Below, in pieces: positions 19,254 through 27,759 of a stretch of 64,000 nt of DNA; the stretch's first letter is position 1, and each line of letters starts with the position of its first letter. This DNA comes from CALDTK01 sp963837005 (lineage in GTDB: Bacteria; Bacteroidota; Bacteroidia; Chitinophagales; Saprospiraceae): assembly GCA_963837005.1 (NCBI GenBank), contig CAWIMC010000018.1, positions 1-64,000 on the forward strand, given 5' to 3'. The notes beneath the pieces were generated by a model. It saw only the letters and a program-made list of their open reading frames with translations, made no database searches and had not been told where the DNA came from. A program made the translations under genes and the position numbers.

Positions 19254-19895
19254 CTAGACCGTCCTGGGGCGGGCATCGCGTCTGTGCGCCATTGCGTTCG
19301 CACTGAGTTTAGTTGCTTGCAACTGTGGTTCAACTGCTGCCACCATCTGCCGCATGGACGTTTTGCGGAAACGCTGTTGCATGGCCTTCACGACAGGCGG
19401 CACGAGCTTCGCCAGCGGATTGGCTGCATTTGCCATCATCCGAATCTCGTAGTGGACATCGCCTGTCATAGGATCACGCTCCACCAGAAATAGTTCCTCG
19501 CCGCTCTCTACGTGTCCCGGCAGCGTGCCATATGCGAAGCCGTAGCGATGCGGCTCGTCGATGACGTAGACGATACGGCACGGGCTCGTCCACCAAAGCC
19601 CGGCGATCTCGAAGAGGACCATGACTTGCTGCCCGACCTCTATCGGAGGGTACTCACTTAGACCAATCCACGGCTCCTGCGGGTAGCAATCCCAATTGGC
19701 TAACGCTGTTTTGGCGAAAGCCCACACCTCGTCGCCATGACCCAAGGTTACTCGGTCGGTCGCGTGAGCGTATCCTTGTGGCATCCGCTTCCAGTCGGTA
19801 GCACCGCGCTCCCAGTACGTGAGCGGCTTACCGGTGAGGGCATTTAGCGCCTTTCGGCAAAACTCGACACTCGGGCGTTGGAGGTAGGGGCGCAT
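19254..19895 (-). CDS. DUF1990 family protein
   Basis: 213 residues. The conserved DUF1990 signatures are present: LTYWERGAT near the N-terminus, the centre with FEIAGLWWTSPCRIVYV, and GFAYGTLPGHVESGEELF (about residues 127-144). DUF1990 resembles START-like ligand-binding folds, but no function is established. The gene is divergent from the bestrophin gene (70 bp). It is unusually rich in mini-hairpin words: 19360 (GCG stem), 19708, 19849 and a GACA-loop form at 19892-19906 that covers the start codon. Confidence 0.8.
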   Translation of the reverse strand: MRPYLQRPSVEFCRKALNALTGKPLTYWERGATDWKRMPQGYAHATDRVTLGHGDEVWAFAKTALANWDCYPQEPWIGLSEYPPIEVGQQVMVLFEIAGLWWTSPCRIVYVIDEPHRYGFAYGTLPGHVESGEELFLVERDPMTGDVHYEIRMMANAANPLAKLVPPVVKAMQQRFRKTSMRQMVAAVEPQLQATKLSANAMAHRRDARPRTV

Positions 19896-19965
19896 GTCTG
19901 CAAAACGCCGTGCAGACGCCTTGGTTTCAATATGTTTTGAAAGTTGTGAAACAGAGATTTTACGT

Positions 19966-20892
19966 ATGATTCTCTATAAAACCAACGACAACTGGTTCGG
20001 CGACATCCGCCACTTCTGGGCTTCCTACACTATGCAGCGTATCCTACGTTGGACGCTTTGGGCAGGTCTGTACAGCGCGGCAATGGTCTATCTCCTTCGG
20101 GCCTTCGAAGCGATGGCCGTGGTCATGGTCGATACGACGGTGTATACGCTGCTCGGACTCGTACTGTCCATTTTGCTCGTCTTCCGGACCAACACCGCCT
20201 ACGATCGTTGGTGGGAGGGCCGCAAGCAGTGGGGCGCACTGGTCAACAACTGCCGCAACCTAGCCATTTACGTCCACGCGGCGTTCCCGCAGTCCGACGA
20301 CGAGGTGCGGCGCTTTTTCGGGAAGCAAATCTCTAATTTTTGCCTGGCCTTCGTCGAACACCTTCGCGGCGGCACCAACCTCGATGACCTCATCTACCTG
20401 AGTGAGGTCGAGCGCGAACGTTTTGCGAAAGCACAACACGTCCCCAACCTCATAGCTCGTCGCATCTACCAACGCCTCTCCAACGCGCACGCCAACGGTG
20501 AGATCTCGAATGCGGATTTTATTAATCTAGCTCCTTTGCACAAAAGTCTCCTAGACATACTCGGCGCTTGCGAGCGAATCAAAAAGACGCCGATCCCCTT
20601 CAGTTACGCGGTGTATCTCAAGATTTTTATCACGATTTACGTAAGCCTATTGCCTTTCGTCCTCGCCGGAGGCTTCGCGTGGCTGGCGGTGCCGCTTGGC
20701 ATGTTTATCACCTTTGCGCTGTTAGGTGTGGAGCTGCTCGGCGAGGAGATAGAAGATCCGTTCGGACTCGACTGCAACGACCTACCTACTGGGGACATCG
20801 CGCATACGATCAAGAAAAATGTGTTCGAGATCCTCGAGGATCGAGTGACGAGTGACGGGGTGAAAAAAGAGCTTTACGAAAAGGTGTTTTGA
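19966..20892 (+). CDS. Bestrophin-like anion channel (UPF0187)
   Basis: 308 residues from ATG 19966, the start giving the typical N-terminus (MILYKTNDNWFGDIRHF). Four hydrophobic regions are seen. The family motif NTAYDRWWEGRKQWGALVNN follows helix 2, and FGLDCNDLPTGDIA lies after the last helix (acidic, calcium/gating-region equivalent). Bacterial bestrophins are pentameric inner-membrane anion or cation channels. A short inverted repeat TTTCAA-TATGT-TTTGAAA about 30 bp before the start could be an operator (weak). A mini-hairpin-like TGC/GCA form with one T fewer is at 20419-20432. Confidence 0.85.
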   Translation: MILYKTNDNWFGDIRHFWASYTMQRILRWTLWAGLYSAAMVYLLRAFEAMAVVMVDTTVYTLLGLVLSILLVFRTNTAYDRWWEGRKQWGALVNNCRNLAIYVHAAFPQSDDEVRRFFGKQISNFCLAFVEHLRGGTNLDDLIYLSEVERERFAKAQHVPNLIARRIYQRLSNAHANGEISNADFINLAPLHKSLLDILGACERIKKTPIPFSYAVYLKIFITIYVSLLPFVLAGGFAWLAVPLGMFITFALLGVELLGEEIEDPFGLDCNDLPTGDIAHTIKKNVFEILEDRVTSDGVKKELYEKVF

Positions 20893-20910
20893 TCTCTGCT
20901 GCGATCGACA

Positions 20911-21288
20911 CTAACCAATCACTGCTTGTCGTACACTGGCCTCTGATAGAGAAGCGTACGCCTCGGCGGCTAGAGCGTGCACGGGGCGCCAGAAGCTTCG
21001 CGTTCTGAATGCTGTGCTTCCCCAGGGAACATCGTCGCTACCGGTGTCTGCAAAAGTGAGCAAGTCGCGTAAGGCTACCAGTTGTGCCCGGTCCTGCGCG
21101 GTTATAAGTCCGTCGGATAGTAGCTGATCTACGAAAGTTGGGTGCAGGAAGCTGACGTAATCTCCCTCGAGTTCTTCAAAGTCTAGATCATCGTCTCGGA
21201 GTTCGGTATAAGAGGGAATGTGGCCGCCGAGGTGTTTTAACACATCTACGGCTAGGCCTAACCTGGCATTGGCGTCAATCGTTTGCAT
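20911..21288 (-). CDS. Small hypothetical protein
   Basis: 125 residues, acidic, soluble, no signal peptide. Readable segments are LAVDVLKHLGGHIPSYTELR and FVDQLLSDGLITAQDRAQLV. I do not recognise the family. It follows the 107-residue hypothetical gene by 3 bp and that gene overlaps the protease stop codon, so the three are probably one transcript. A toxin/immunity or regulatory pair is possible but unsupported. Confidence 0.55.
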   Translation of the reverse strand: MQTIDANARLGLAVDVLKHLGGHIPSYTELRDDDLDFEELEGDYVSFLHPTFVDQLLSDGLITAQDRAQLVALRDLLTFADTGSDDVPWGSTAFRTRSFWRPVHALAAEAYASLSEASVRQAVIG

Positions 21289-21291
21289 ATC

Positions 21292-21615
21292 TTATCGCTC
21301 TGCGTAGATTAAGATGGAATTATCCTCAAAGGTAGGAAGATAACCCGCTCCAACGACTTTGAGCTTTCCTACGCGTCCACTAGAAATCTTATAGTACGGC
21401 ACCCGCCCATGCCGAGACGAACCCGTTGAACAAGATACGAACCGATCTTCGAAAATGAGTTTCCATCCGACGCCCTCGCGAAGTTCGGAGCTTGTGAAGC
21501 TTGACCCAAGCTTTGTATGGACCTCGCTTAAGCTCCTACCCCATATCAAATGAGGCGCGAAGCAGAGGTCCTCAAAGCTCGTCACTGCTTCCCACGTGGA
21601 CGGGATCGCCCGCAT
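21292..21615 (-). CDS. Small hypothetical protein coupled to tail-specific protease
   Basis: 107 residues; start ATG 21615 overlaps the protease stop as TAATG, which implies translational coupling. The protein is beta-rich (VPYYKISSGRVGKLKVVGAG) with no signal peptide or known motif. The close coupling suggests it works with, or is only co-expressed with, the protease. Confidence 0.55.
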   Translation of the reverse strand: MRAIPSTWEAVTSFEDLCFAPHLIWGRSLSEVHTKLGSSFTSSELREGVGWKLIFEDRFVSCSTGSSRHGRVPYYKISSGRVGKLKVVGAGYLPTFEDNSILIYAER

Positions 21616-23846
21616 TACCGCCGCTCCGCCACCCGCACGTCCGTCTTGATCAAATCATTCAAGATCAACACCGTCTCATACAGATGCACGTCCTTCCGAG
21701 CACGATCGATGAAGTCCTGGTTGCGCTTCATCTTGCCTTCGTCGGCGTTCTCCATCTGGAGCTTGTCTAGACGCAGGTTGTCGGCTTTTAGGTCTTCGAC
21801 GGTCGTAAAGAGGTCCTTGAACTTCTTGCTCTCGGCGTTGCGCTCCTTTTGGTCGCGGGTGAAGCTCTCCAGGTTGAGGCTCACTTCGGTCTCGTCGCGC
21901 TCGGCGCGGAGGTCCTTGGCGTACTGGTCGATCGCCTGGAAGGCCGGGTCCATTTTGGTGCGCGTCTCGCTGCGATCACGGACCTCGCCGAGCTTGGCGG
22001 TGTAGGCCGGGGTACGCTTATACCGAGCCGGAGCGATCTTGTCGAACGGCATCGGGTAGTCGTTCTCACGCTCGCCCGTCTCTAGGTAGGCGTAGCTGTC
22101 CGGCAACTTGATGTCTGGCGTGACGCCCTCCAGTTGCGTCGAACCGCCGTTGACGCGGTAGAACTTCTGTGTCGTCACCTTGAGATTGCCCAGTGGCTTT
22201 ACGTCACTCGCGCCTCGCAGGGCCACGTCGAGATCGATAAAGCGCTGTACGGTGCCCTTGCCGAAGGTGGTGTTACCCACGATCACGGCACGGCCATAGT
22301 CCTGCAAGGCTGCCGCCAAAATCTCCGACGCCGAGGCCGAGAACTCGTTAACCATAATTACGAGCGGGCCGTCGTACTGCACCTTACGGTCCTCGTCTTC
22401 CAAAACTTCCGGGGCACGTCCGCGGCTTTTGACCTGCACGACCGGGCCTTCCTCAATAAAGAGGCCTGTCATATCGACCACGTCCCGCAGCGATCCACCA
22501 CCGTTGTTGCGGAGGTCGAGGATGACACCCGACACGTTTTCTGTTTTGAGCTTCTCCAGTTCGGTGCGCACGTCCCGAGCGCAACTGCGGCCCTCGTCAT
22601 CTTCGAAGTCGGCGTAAAAGCGAGGTAGACGTATGTAGCCCACCTTGCTCCCCTCCTCGGTGTCGAGGATCAGAGATTTCGCAAACCCCTCCTCGAGCAC
22701 GACGATGTCCCGCTCGATGACGACTTCTTGAATAGAACCGTCCACGCGGCGCACGGTGAGTTCCACGAGGGTGCCCTTGGGGCCTCTAATCATCGAGACC
22801 ACCTCGTTGAGGTTCATACCGGCGATGTTGACGGCCTCCTCGTTCTCTTGTTTGACCTTCGTGATGACGTCTTTCTCCTGGAGTTCCTTGCCTTTCCAGG
22901 CTGGTCCGCCCACGACGATGTCGGTCACTTTAGTGAACTCGCCGTCGGTCTGAAGGCGGGCACCGATGCCCTCGAGCTTACCGGCCATCGCGATGTCGAA
23001 ATTCTCCTTCTCGACAGGCGCAAAATAGCCGGTGTGTGGGTCGTAAACACTGGTGATGGTGTTGAGGTAGTCACTGAGTCGATCAGCGCGCTTGAGTTTG
23101 CCCATGCGCTCGTACCACTCGTCGAAGCTCTTGAGCACCGCCTTGCGGGCATCGGCCTCGAGCTCGGCTTGCGTTTTGCCGATAAGGTCATCTGGCTCTT
23201 CGTCAAAGGCTTCCTCTTCTTCGAGGGCTTCCTCGTCGGCGGCGCTCAGGGGCTCGGCCTTTGTCACGTCCTTATCGCCGCCCTCGACGGCCTTTCGCTG
23301 TTGCTCGAGCTTGTCGTTGAGGCGCGTCATCGTCTCCCACTTAAGGGCTTTGCGCCAGGCCTCCCGCAGGCCGGCCTCGTCGACCGGGAAGGGCTTCTTC
23401 TCGCCGTCGAGTTCGAGCCGCTCGTCGATCGTAAAGTCAAACGGCTCGGCCAGCACCTCACGGTACATCTTCTGGCTGCGCGCCATCGCGGTGGTGAGGT
23501 GTTGCTCGGTAATGTTAAAGAAGGCGAGGTCGGCCGATTGCAGCTCGTTGTCGAGCGTGGTCCGGTGGGCCTCGAAGGCGTTGATGTCCTCCTGCGTGAA
23601 AAAGCGGCGGGCCCCGTCGAGCCGGTCGAGATACAGGCGATACACCTTCTCGCTAAAAGTATCGTCGAGGGTCGGCGGCTCGTAGTGGAGTCCAGACAGC
23701 GCGTTGATCGCCGTCGAGACGATCGCTTTCTCCTTTTCGGGGTTGTCGGGCGCGGGGTACAGCGTCACCGCAGAGATGAGGCCAGTGGCGAGGGACGCGA
23801 GGAGCAACAGGGTCTTCAAACTCGGTAGGGGTATAAGGTGTCCCAC
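21615..23846 (-). CDS. prc: Carboxy-terminal processing (tail-specific) protease Prc/Tsp
   Basis: 743 residues with an N-terminal hydrophobic signal (TLLLLASLATGLISAVTLY). The order is that of Prc: an N-terminal helical domain, a PDZ domain (GIGARLQTDGEFTKVTDIVVG), the S41 core with SASASEILAAALQDYGRAV (catalytic Ser) and TTFGKGTVQRFIDL (catalytic Lys), then a helical C-terminal extension of about 150 residues. It degrades periplasmic proteins from the C-terminus. An acidic insertion (EEALEEEEAFDEEPDD, about residues 207-222) is unusual. Two small genes are coupled downstream. A mini-hairpin lies 54 bp upstream of the start (23900-23914). Confidence 0.92.
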   Translation of the reverse strand: MGHLIPLPSLKTLLLLASLATGLISAVTLYPAPDNPEKEKAIVSTAINALSGLHYEPPTLDDTFSEKVYRLYLDRLDGARRFFTQEDINAFEAHRTTLDNELQSADLAFFNITEQHLTTAMARSQKMYREVLAEPFDFTIDERLELDGEKKPFPVDEAGLREAWRKALKWETMTRLNDKLEQQRKAVEGGDKDVTKAEPLSAADEEALEEEEAFDEEPDDLIGKTQAELEADARKAVLKSFDEWYERMGKLKRADRLSDYLNTITSVYDPHTGYFAPVEKENFDIAMAGKLEGIGARLQTDGEFTKVTDIVVGGPAWKGKELQEKDVITKVKQENEEAVNIAGMNLNEVVSMIRGPKGTLVELTVRRVDGSIQEVVIERDIVVLEEGFAKSLILDTEEGSKVGYIRLPRFYADFEDDEGRSCARDVRTELEKLKTENVSGVILDLRNNGGGSLRDVVDMTGLFIEEGPVVQVKSRGRAPEVLEDEDRKVQYDGPLVIMVNEFSASASEILAAALQDYGRAVIVGNTTFGKGTVQRFIDLDVALRGASDVKPLGNLKVTTQKFYRVNGGSTQLEGVTPDIKLPDSYAYLETGERENDYPMPFDKIAPARYKRTPAYTAKLGEVRDRSETRTKMDPAFQAIDQYAKDLRAERDETEVSLNLESFTRDQKERNAESKKFKDLFTTVEDLKADNLRLDKLQMENADEGKMKRNQDFIDRARKDVHLYETVLILNDLIKTDVRVAERR

Positions 23847-24099
23847 GGGGACACGGACGTGTAGTTACGGGTAGTCGGGTAATGACCAGGAGAAGCTTCG
23901 GCTTTCGCCAAAACGAGCCAAACACTCGTCTGCAAGAAACGCCCCCCGACCGCCTATAAGTATACCACTATTGGGCCGAAAAGGTTTGCGAGAGAAGTGA
24001 ACGCCCCCTAAGGCACGCTGCCTGAGCAAGCCAACTAGTTTAGGGGCCAAGGGAACATCACAACGCTACTCCGTCGTTGCGATCACCAAACGCCCACCC
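23847..24099. promoter_or_regulatory. Divergent intergenic region prc / lipoprotein
   Basis: 253 bp without a gene; must hold divergent promoters. Contains the mini-hairpin at 23900-23914 and an imperfect stem formed by GCCCCCTAA (about 24003) and TTAGGGGCC (about 24040). The second stem could be a leader structure but has no recognised riboswitch features. Confidence 0.4.
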
Positions 24100-24562
24100 A
24101 TGATCCAAGGTACTACCCTATTCGCGTTCGCGCTGTTTGTCACTCGCCGCCTGCGGAGGCACGCGTACGGCCGACTCACCCGCCGAGGCCGGACTCGGTC
24201 GCGAACCCGTCGTGCTCGACGACGCCGGTGGACTGCCGGGCTCCCCGATGATCGACCCCGCGGAGGTACTCCGCAGCATTCAGCAAGCCGGCGGCCTCAC
24301 CAAACTTCCTATCGCTACCGCCGTTCGCGTTATTGATGCGTACACGAGTGCCCTCGGACAGCGTGCCGGTAGCGATGCCCTCGTCAAAGACCTCACCCTA
24401 GTCCGTGCCGAGATCCAGAAGCCGACCATCGACGGCGGAAAAGTCGGCAAAGCGCTAGAGCGCCTCGGCGAGCGCACCGTGGCCGCCGCCGATGGGGATG
24501 CGATGTACTCGTCGCTGGGGAAGGCCTTGAGCGAGGCGGGAGAATTGCTCGTAGGGAAGTGA
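24100..24562 (+). pseudogene. Small lipoprotein with one-base frameshift in its signal peptide
   Basis: ATG 24100 starts a hydrophobic signal (MIQGTTLFAFAL). The frame then fails, while the next frame supplies LSLAACGG, an ideal lipobox, and an intact 135-residue tail. Removing one T from the TTT at 24136-24138 joins them into MIQGTTLFAFALLSLAACGG. The mature part is helical, with VRVIDAYTSALGQRAGSDAL and VGKALERLGERTVAAADGDA, and no recognised domain. The shift is either a homopolymer sequencing error (favoured, as similar ones occur elsewhere) or an on/off switch. A TTG start at 24137 would skip most of the signal and is unlikely. Confidence 0.65.
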
Positions 24563-24774
24563 GAGGCACTTCTACTTTCGAGGTTCTGCCGCGCGCGCCG
24601 CACAGGGGTCGACCACAGAGATCCCGAGCTGAGCCCTCTCGACCCAGCGATGCCTTCGCAACAAGCAGAAAATAGGAACCTCATCTATCGGCTACTCCGC
24701 TCGTAGCCGCCTGCAATGCAGAATCCCCACAGCCCTACCCCCACGGCAGTCGTTCGGGGACCAGAACTTTGATC

Positions 24775-25446
24775 TTACCCGCTTGCCCCCCGAAAGCTCC
24801 GCCGGTGCCACTCCGTTGGCCCGTGTGTGGCGATTCCCCGCAGGTGCGGCGGCGTCCCATAGCCCTTGTTGCTGTCCCAGGCGTACTGCGGGTGCCGCAC
24901 GTGTAGCGAGCGCATCAATGCGTCCCGGTGGGTTTTGGCAAGAATACTCGCGGCGGCGATACTCTGAAAGCGGGCGTCTCCCTTCTTCAGACAGACGTGC
25001 TTCAGCGCTGGGTACGGCCGGAAATAATGGCCGTCGATCAGTAAGGACAGCGGCTGTGGCGCGGTGGTCATGAGCCTTTCGGCAAAACCGCCGGGCAGCG
25101 AATCACGAATCATCGGGTCTTCGAGCTGGAGCAACAGGTTTTGGCGCAAGCCGTCTACGGCGCGATGCATCGCCGTCATCGTCGCCTGGAGAATGTTTTC
25201 TGTATCGATCTCCTGAGCGCTCGCCCAGCCGACAGACCACGCTAAGGCATTGGCTTCGATCCAGGTGCGCATTTCGTCGCGGCGCTCTGGGAATACCTGC
25301 TTCGAATCGTTCAGATCGCGGGGCGAGTGACGGCCGGGCCACAGTAGCACCGCCGCAGCGGTAACTGGTCCGGCGAGGCACCCGCGTCCGGCCTCATCGA
25401 CGCCGATCTCGATGGCGCCGGGGCGGTAGTGTCGGCGTAGGTGCAT
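24775..25446 (-). CDS. rnhB: Ribonuclease HII
   Basis: 223 residues. RNase HII motifs are all present: GVDEAGRGCLAGPV (catalytic Asp and Glu, about residues 16-29), LNDSKQVFPERRDEM, LLIDGHYFRP, IAAASILAKTHRDALM (with a catalytic Asp) and NKGYGTPPHLRGIATHGPT. It removes RNA from RNA-DNA hybrids, including misincorporated ribonucleotides. The region between residues 80 and 140 is slightly longer than in E. coli. Two mini-hairpins in opposite orientation, 64 bp apart (25074 and 25138), fall exactly in this variable region. Confidence 0.95.
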   Translation of the reverse strand: MHLRRHYRPGAIEIGVDEAGRGCLAGPVTAAAVLLWPGRHSPRDLNDSKQVFPERRDEMRTWIEANALAWSVGWASAQEIDTENILQATMTAMHRAVDGLRQNLLLQLEDPMIRDSLPGGFAERLMTTAPQPLSLLIDGHYFRPYPALKHVCLKKGDARFQSIAAASILAKTHRDALMRSLHVRHPQYAWDSNKGYGTPPHLRGIATHGPTEWHRRSFRGASG

Positions 25447-25534
25447 GTATGCAAAAAGTTACCTTTATTTACTTGCTTCGGGTAGGATTTGAATGCAAGA
25501 AGGGGAAAACTGCAAATATTCTCAGTTCACAGTG

Positions 25535-26244
25535 CTACTCGTTGAAGGACGCTTGAAAGATCATCTCTTCAATCACTAGTGAATCTGGATAATACTCTCG
25601 ATAGGGGTCATAATTATCAGGATTGGGAAAATACCGACCAGCAATGCGGCCCCCAACCATCCTATCCTTAAGACGGATCTCGTCAATGAGAATCGCTGGT
25701 GCATGGAGTGCTGTGGTGTCTCCAAGGTATTCCCTGTCTATTTGATCATCGCTCCCGTAAGTAAAGTTACTTAAGCCAATTGTATCTAAAAAATATTCCG
25801 GGTGTAACCTGTTATTTAAGAGTTGCGGGTAGTTCATTTGTTTGAAATCGATTGCATCGTCCACAATACCGCGGAGGAACTGCAAGATTCGTAATCATAG
25901 ATGAGAAAGTCAATCGCAATTTTATCATATGGCAACATGCTCAAGGGAGGTCTTTGAGGCACGGCCGAGGCTATACCCTTGACTCTTTCTCCGTTGATCG
26001 TCGCCTCGAACCAGCCCTCGCCATCGCCATGGAAGCCAAATCCTCCACCACTGCAGTCGCGATACTCGGGAGAATTTACAAATGGTGTGCCCGGGGGAAG
26101 CCGTGGTCCAAAGTTGAGCGCCCGCCAGTAAAATGGCGCGTAGTCGACAAGTACATTCTCATCGTGGTCGCATGCAATCGAGCTTATCGAGACAAATAAT
26201 ACAAAGGCAGAGTAGCGGCACCAAGAAATTATTTTACGGCTCAT
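25535..26244 (-). pseudogene. Lipoprotein of unknown function, frameshifted
   Basis: ATG 26244 starts a lipoprotein signal (FVLFVSISSIACDHDENV). The first frame runs to about residue 110 (DKIAIDFLIYDYES) and then stops at 25834. The second frame (25535-25885) carries on with LQFLRGIVDDAIDFKQMNYP and a long beta-rich end. A single missing base near 25880-25895 therefore splits one protein of about 230 residues. The family is not recognised. Its start overlaps the stop of the preceding gene as ATGA, indicating an operon. The region is clearly less GC-rich than its surroundings. Confidence 0.5.
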
Positions 26245-26522
26245 GGTTTAATTTTCAACGTTGTTACGTTCCCTGAGTGGTAGACCGAAATGAAAGCCAG
26301 CTGCTCCATAGGAAGTCCCGCAAGGGTAAGTTCGATTATAGAGCCGGAGTCGAGGCCAGTAGTCTGATAGTTGAACGGCAGGGCGCGACCAAGTATATCC
26401 ACAACTGTAACGAAGTCAACTTCCGCCTGAGTCACCGTTGGCAGGACAATTTCATACCCTTCGCTACTTCTTTTAGCGAGGGGTTGGGATGTTTCGCGCT
26501 GGTGGTAACTCCCTGAGCTCAA
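26241..26522 (-). pseudogene. T9SS sorting-domain fragment
   Basis: The 93-residue reading frame ends like a type A T9SS sorting domain: VDFVTVVDILGRALPFNYQT, then LTLAGLPMEQLAFISVYHSG and a short basic tail. No signal peptide or passenger domain is present upstream, and the preceding sequence belongs to the divergent SMP-30-like gene region. It is therefore probably the 3' remnant of a larger cargo gene or a frameshifted one. Its stop overlaps the start of the next lipoprotein gene (ATGA). Confidence 0.45.
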
Positions 26523-26653
26523 ACGCTGAACTACACGATACCGACCACGGTTCGCTGCAAAAAAAGGAAATTTTTCCTACACTCAATGACGTACATCGAC
26601 CGCTCCGCCTTAGTGGCATTGTGCAATGCTTTAGAGCTACCTTCCCGATCTGC

Positions 26654-27725
26654 ATGCGCGTCCGTTACATCCTACTTCTGCTATCCTTGCTAGGAGTGGC
26701 CTACCTCGTGTTCTGGCCGGTGCGCACGCCCTTCCGTGCTTTCGAGGCAGAGCCGGCTATTGCTCTACCACCGAGCTTGGCACGCGACGCGCGCCTAGAT
26801 GCGATCGTGCGCATGGCGACGGTCGGTGACGGTCCGGAGGACATCGCGATTGATTCACTCGGCAACCTCTACACCGGCATCGCCAACGGCCACCTGTATG
26901 TGTTCGAGCGCGGGGCCTTGAACTGGCGACCGATCACGCTCACGTACGGCAGGCCGCTCGGGTTGGCCTTCAGTCCGGACGAGCGCTGGCTCTATATCGC
27001 CGACGCGATGCAAGGCTTGATGGTGACCGACAAGGCGGGCCACTTGGAGCGCCTCGTCGATACTTTCGAGGGCGAGGATTTAGGCCTGGTAGACGACCTC
27101 GCCGTTGCGCCCGACGGGACGGTGTACTTCACCTCGGCCACCCGACATTGGGGCATCGACGAGGTGTTGGCGGCGGCCCTCGCCCACGACCGGACGGGGC
27201 GCCTGTTTGCATACGTCCCGCGCACGAAGGCCCTCACCGTCGTGGCCGACAGCCTAGCGTTTGCGAACGGCGTAGCCGTAGCCCCAGACGGCAGCGCCGT
27301 CTACGTCGCCGAGACTACTGGCTACCGCGTGCTCCGCATCCCGCTAGCCGCAGGCGGTGTCGCTGGCCCGGTAGAGCGTTTTGCCGAAAGGCTACCCGGC
27401 TTTCCGGACGGCCTCAACTTCGACGGCCGCGGCAGGCTCTGGGTAAGCATCGTCAACCCACGCAACCCTACTCTCGACAGACTCGCTGATCAACCCCGCA
27501 TCAGAGAGGCGATACACAAACTGCCAGACGGCTTCAAGCCCAAAGCAGAATACGGCACTGAACTCATAGCCCTAAGTGATCGCGGGGAGATCGTTGACCG
27601 ACTCAGTGTATCTGAGGACCTGAAAGCGCCTTTCGTGGGGATCACCAATGCCGTGTGGCGTGGAGACACCCTGTACCTCGGCAGTCTGCGTCGAGCGGAA
27701 AGTGGGGCGGGTCGTGGTGCGGTAG
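26654..27725 (+). CDS. SMP-30 / strictosidine-synthase-like protein, C-terminal frameshift
   Basis: From ATG 26654 a membrane-anchor or signal segment (YILLLLSLLGVAYLVFW) precedes a six-bladed propeller with GDGPEDIAIDSLGNLYTGIA, DDLAVAPDGTVYFTSATRHW, ANGVAVAPDGSAVYVAETTG and FPDGLNFDGRGRLWVS. This matches bacterial relatives of strictosidine synthase/gluconolactonase, about 355 residues. The family normally ends soon after YLGSL. Here the frame runs on into sequence antisense to the OmpA-like gene. Skipping one A of AAA 27699-27701 gives VGRVVVR and a stop at 27723-27725, the expected end. The substrate is unknown. Confidence 0.75.
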
Positions 27726-27759
27726 CCTGCCACTCGCGGCAGCAAGGGAGAACACACCA

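Noticed and set aside
22728..23828. A 366-codon plus-strand frame opposite the prc gene
   Set aside because: It is antisense to a confidently assigned protease, with the residue pattern expected from a high-GC shadow frame. Other long antisense frames (for example 16677-17747, 27961-28959) were dropped likewise.
23970..24060. GGGCCGAAAAGGTTTGCGA looked faintly like a tmRNA 5' end
   Set aside because: No matching 3' end, tag frame or CCA; the resemblance is a few bases only.
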